DNA of 8,734 nt from Candidatus Symbiothrix sp. (GTDB taxonomy: Bacteria > Bacteroidota > Bacteroidia > Bacteroidales > Azobacteroidaceae), in NCBI GenBank assembly GCA_031270925.1, contig JAISWY010000311.1, positions 1 to 8,734 on the forward strand, in the 5' to 3' direction. The notes beneath the pieces are model-generated. The model was given only the letters and a program-made list of their open reading frames with translations. It had not been told where the DNA came from and did not search any database. Position 1 is the first letter of the stretch. The number at the start of each line of letters is the position of its first letter. The position numbers were made by a program, and so were the translations under genes. This document shows, in pieces, positions 8,401 through 8,734 of the stretch.

Positions 8401-8408
8401 TATCTTTG
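8401..8408 (+). promoter_or_regulatory. Putative -7 promoter element of miaA
   Basis: The sequence is TATCTTTG, a perfect match to TAnnTTTG, lying in the 47-bp gap after the HTCS stop codon and ending 17 bases before the miaA ATG. No TTTG -33 element sits at the expected distance upstream. It suggests that miaA has its own promoter and need not depend on read-through from the HTCS gene. Confidence 0.55.
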
Positions 8409-8425
8409 CCGGAAAATAAAATCGC

Positions 8426-8734
8426 ATGAATTACGAATTAATTACGGTTTTAGGCCCCACAGCCTCCGGGAAAACGGCTTTGGCAGTACGTTTAGCCGAT
8501 GCTTTGGATACGGAAATCATCAGCGGCGACTCGCGGCAAGTCTATCGCGGAATGACCATCGGCACGGGAAAAGATTTGGATGACTATACGATTAACAGCC
8601 GCTCGATACCCTTTCATTTAATCGATATTTGCAAGGCCGGCGAAAAATACAATGTTTTCCGTTACCAACACGATTTTCACGAAACTTTCGATTCGATTCG
8701 GGCGAAAGGCAAATTACCGGTTCTCTGTGGCGGC
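8426..8734 (+). CDS. miaA: tRNA dimethylallyltransferase (isopentenyltransferase) MiaA, C-terminus cut off by the window edge
   Basis: I translated this by hand from the ATG at 8426; it is open for 103 codons to the last base. MiaA is usually about 300 residues, so only the N-terminal third is here. Visible motifs: P-loop GPTASGKT at residues 10-17; I-I-S-G-D-S-R-Q-V-Y-R-G-M (about 31-43), which carries the conserved Asp of D-S-x-Q-V-Y; T-I-G-T-G-K just after; HLID at about 65-68; and L-P-V-L-C-G-G at the window edge, which normally continues as TGLY. The enzyme transfers a dimethylallyl group from dimethylallyl diphosphate to N6 of A37 in tRNAs that read codons starting with U. The segment Y-N-V-F-R-Y-Q replaces the more common YSVADF-like stretch and resembles what I recall of the second MiaA paralogue of Bacteroidales; that subtype call is less sure than the family call. 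It is a housekeeping gene, functionally unrelated to the PUL. Confidence 0.93.
   Translation, partial: MNYELITVLGPTASGKTALAVRLADALDTEIISGDSRQVYRGMTIGTGKDLDDYTINSRSIPFHLIDICKAGEKYNVFRYQHDFHETFDSIRAKGKLPVLCGG

Noticed and set aside
8388..8412. Possible terminator hairpin from two CCGG blocks after the HTCS stop
   Set aside because: The stem would be only 4-5 bp with a long loop and no T-run after it, and it contains the likely miaA -7 element.

Overview
The window reads as chromosomal DNA from a member of the Bacteroidota, most likely Bacteroidales. The support is a SusC/SusD pair, a one-protein hybrid two-component regulator of the glycan-sensing type, and three copies of the Bacteroidota -7 promoter element (TAnnTTTG) just upstream of gene starts, with no clear Shine-Dalgarno sequences. 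Genus and species cannot be told from the sequence alone.

Layout, left to right. Positions 1-1056, minus strand: the N-terminal 352 residues of a SusD/RagB-type surface lipoprotein, cut by the left edge. Positions 1070-4183 (or 4195), minus strand: a complete SusC/RagA-type TonB-dependent outer-membrane transporter, 13 bases upstream of susD and surely in its operon. Positions 4196-4397: a 202-bp divergent control region with one -7 element facing each way and, between them, a nested 25-bp inverted repeat (22 of 25 positions paired, 16-bp spacer). Positions 4398-8378, plus strand: a complete 1326-residue hybrid two-component system (HTCS) with a signal peptide, 14 propeller blades, a Y_Y_Y domain, one membrane helix, histidine kinase, receiver and AraC-type DNA-binding domain. 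Positions 8426-8734, plus strand: the first 103 residues of MiaA, the tRNA isopentenyl transferase, cut by the right edge.

How the genes fit together. The first three genes form the regulated end of a polysaccharide utilization locus (PUL). SusD would capture a glycan at the cell surface and SusC would import it. The HTCS would sense a breakdown product in the periplasm and switch on the divergent susCD operon, probably through the inverted repeat. No glycoside hydrolase, polysaccharide lyase or sulfatase is visible, so the substrate cannot be named; such genes, if present, would lie left of the window. MiaA is a housekeeping gene with its own promoter element and marks the right border of the locus.

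No wholly new system was found. The observation most worth following is the nested inverted repeat in the control region: each arm reads the same way towards its own promoter, and the two arm-to-promoter distances differ by about one helical turn.
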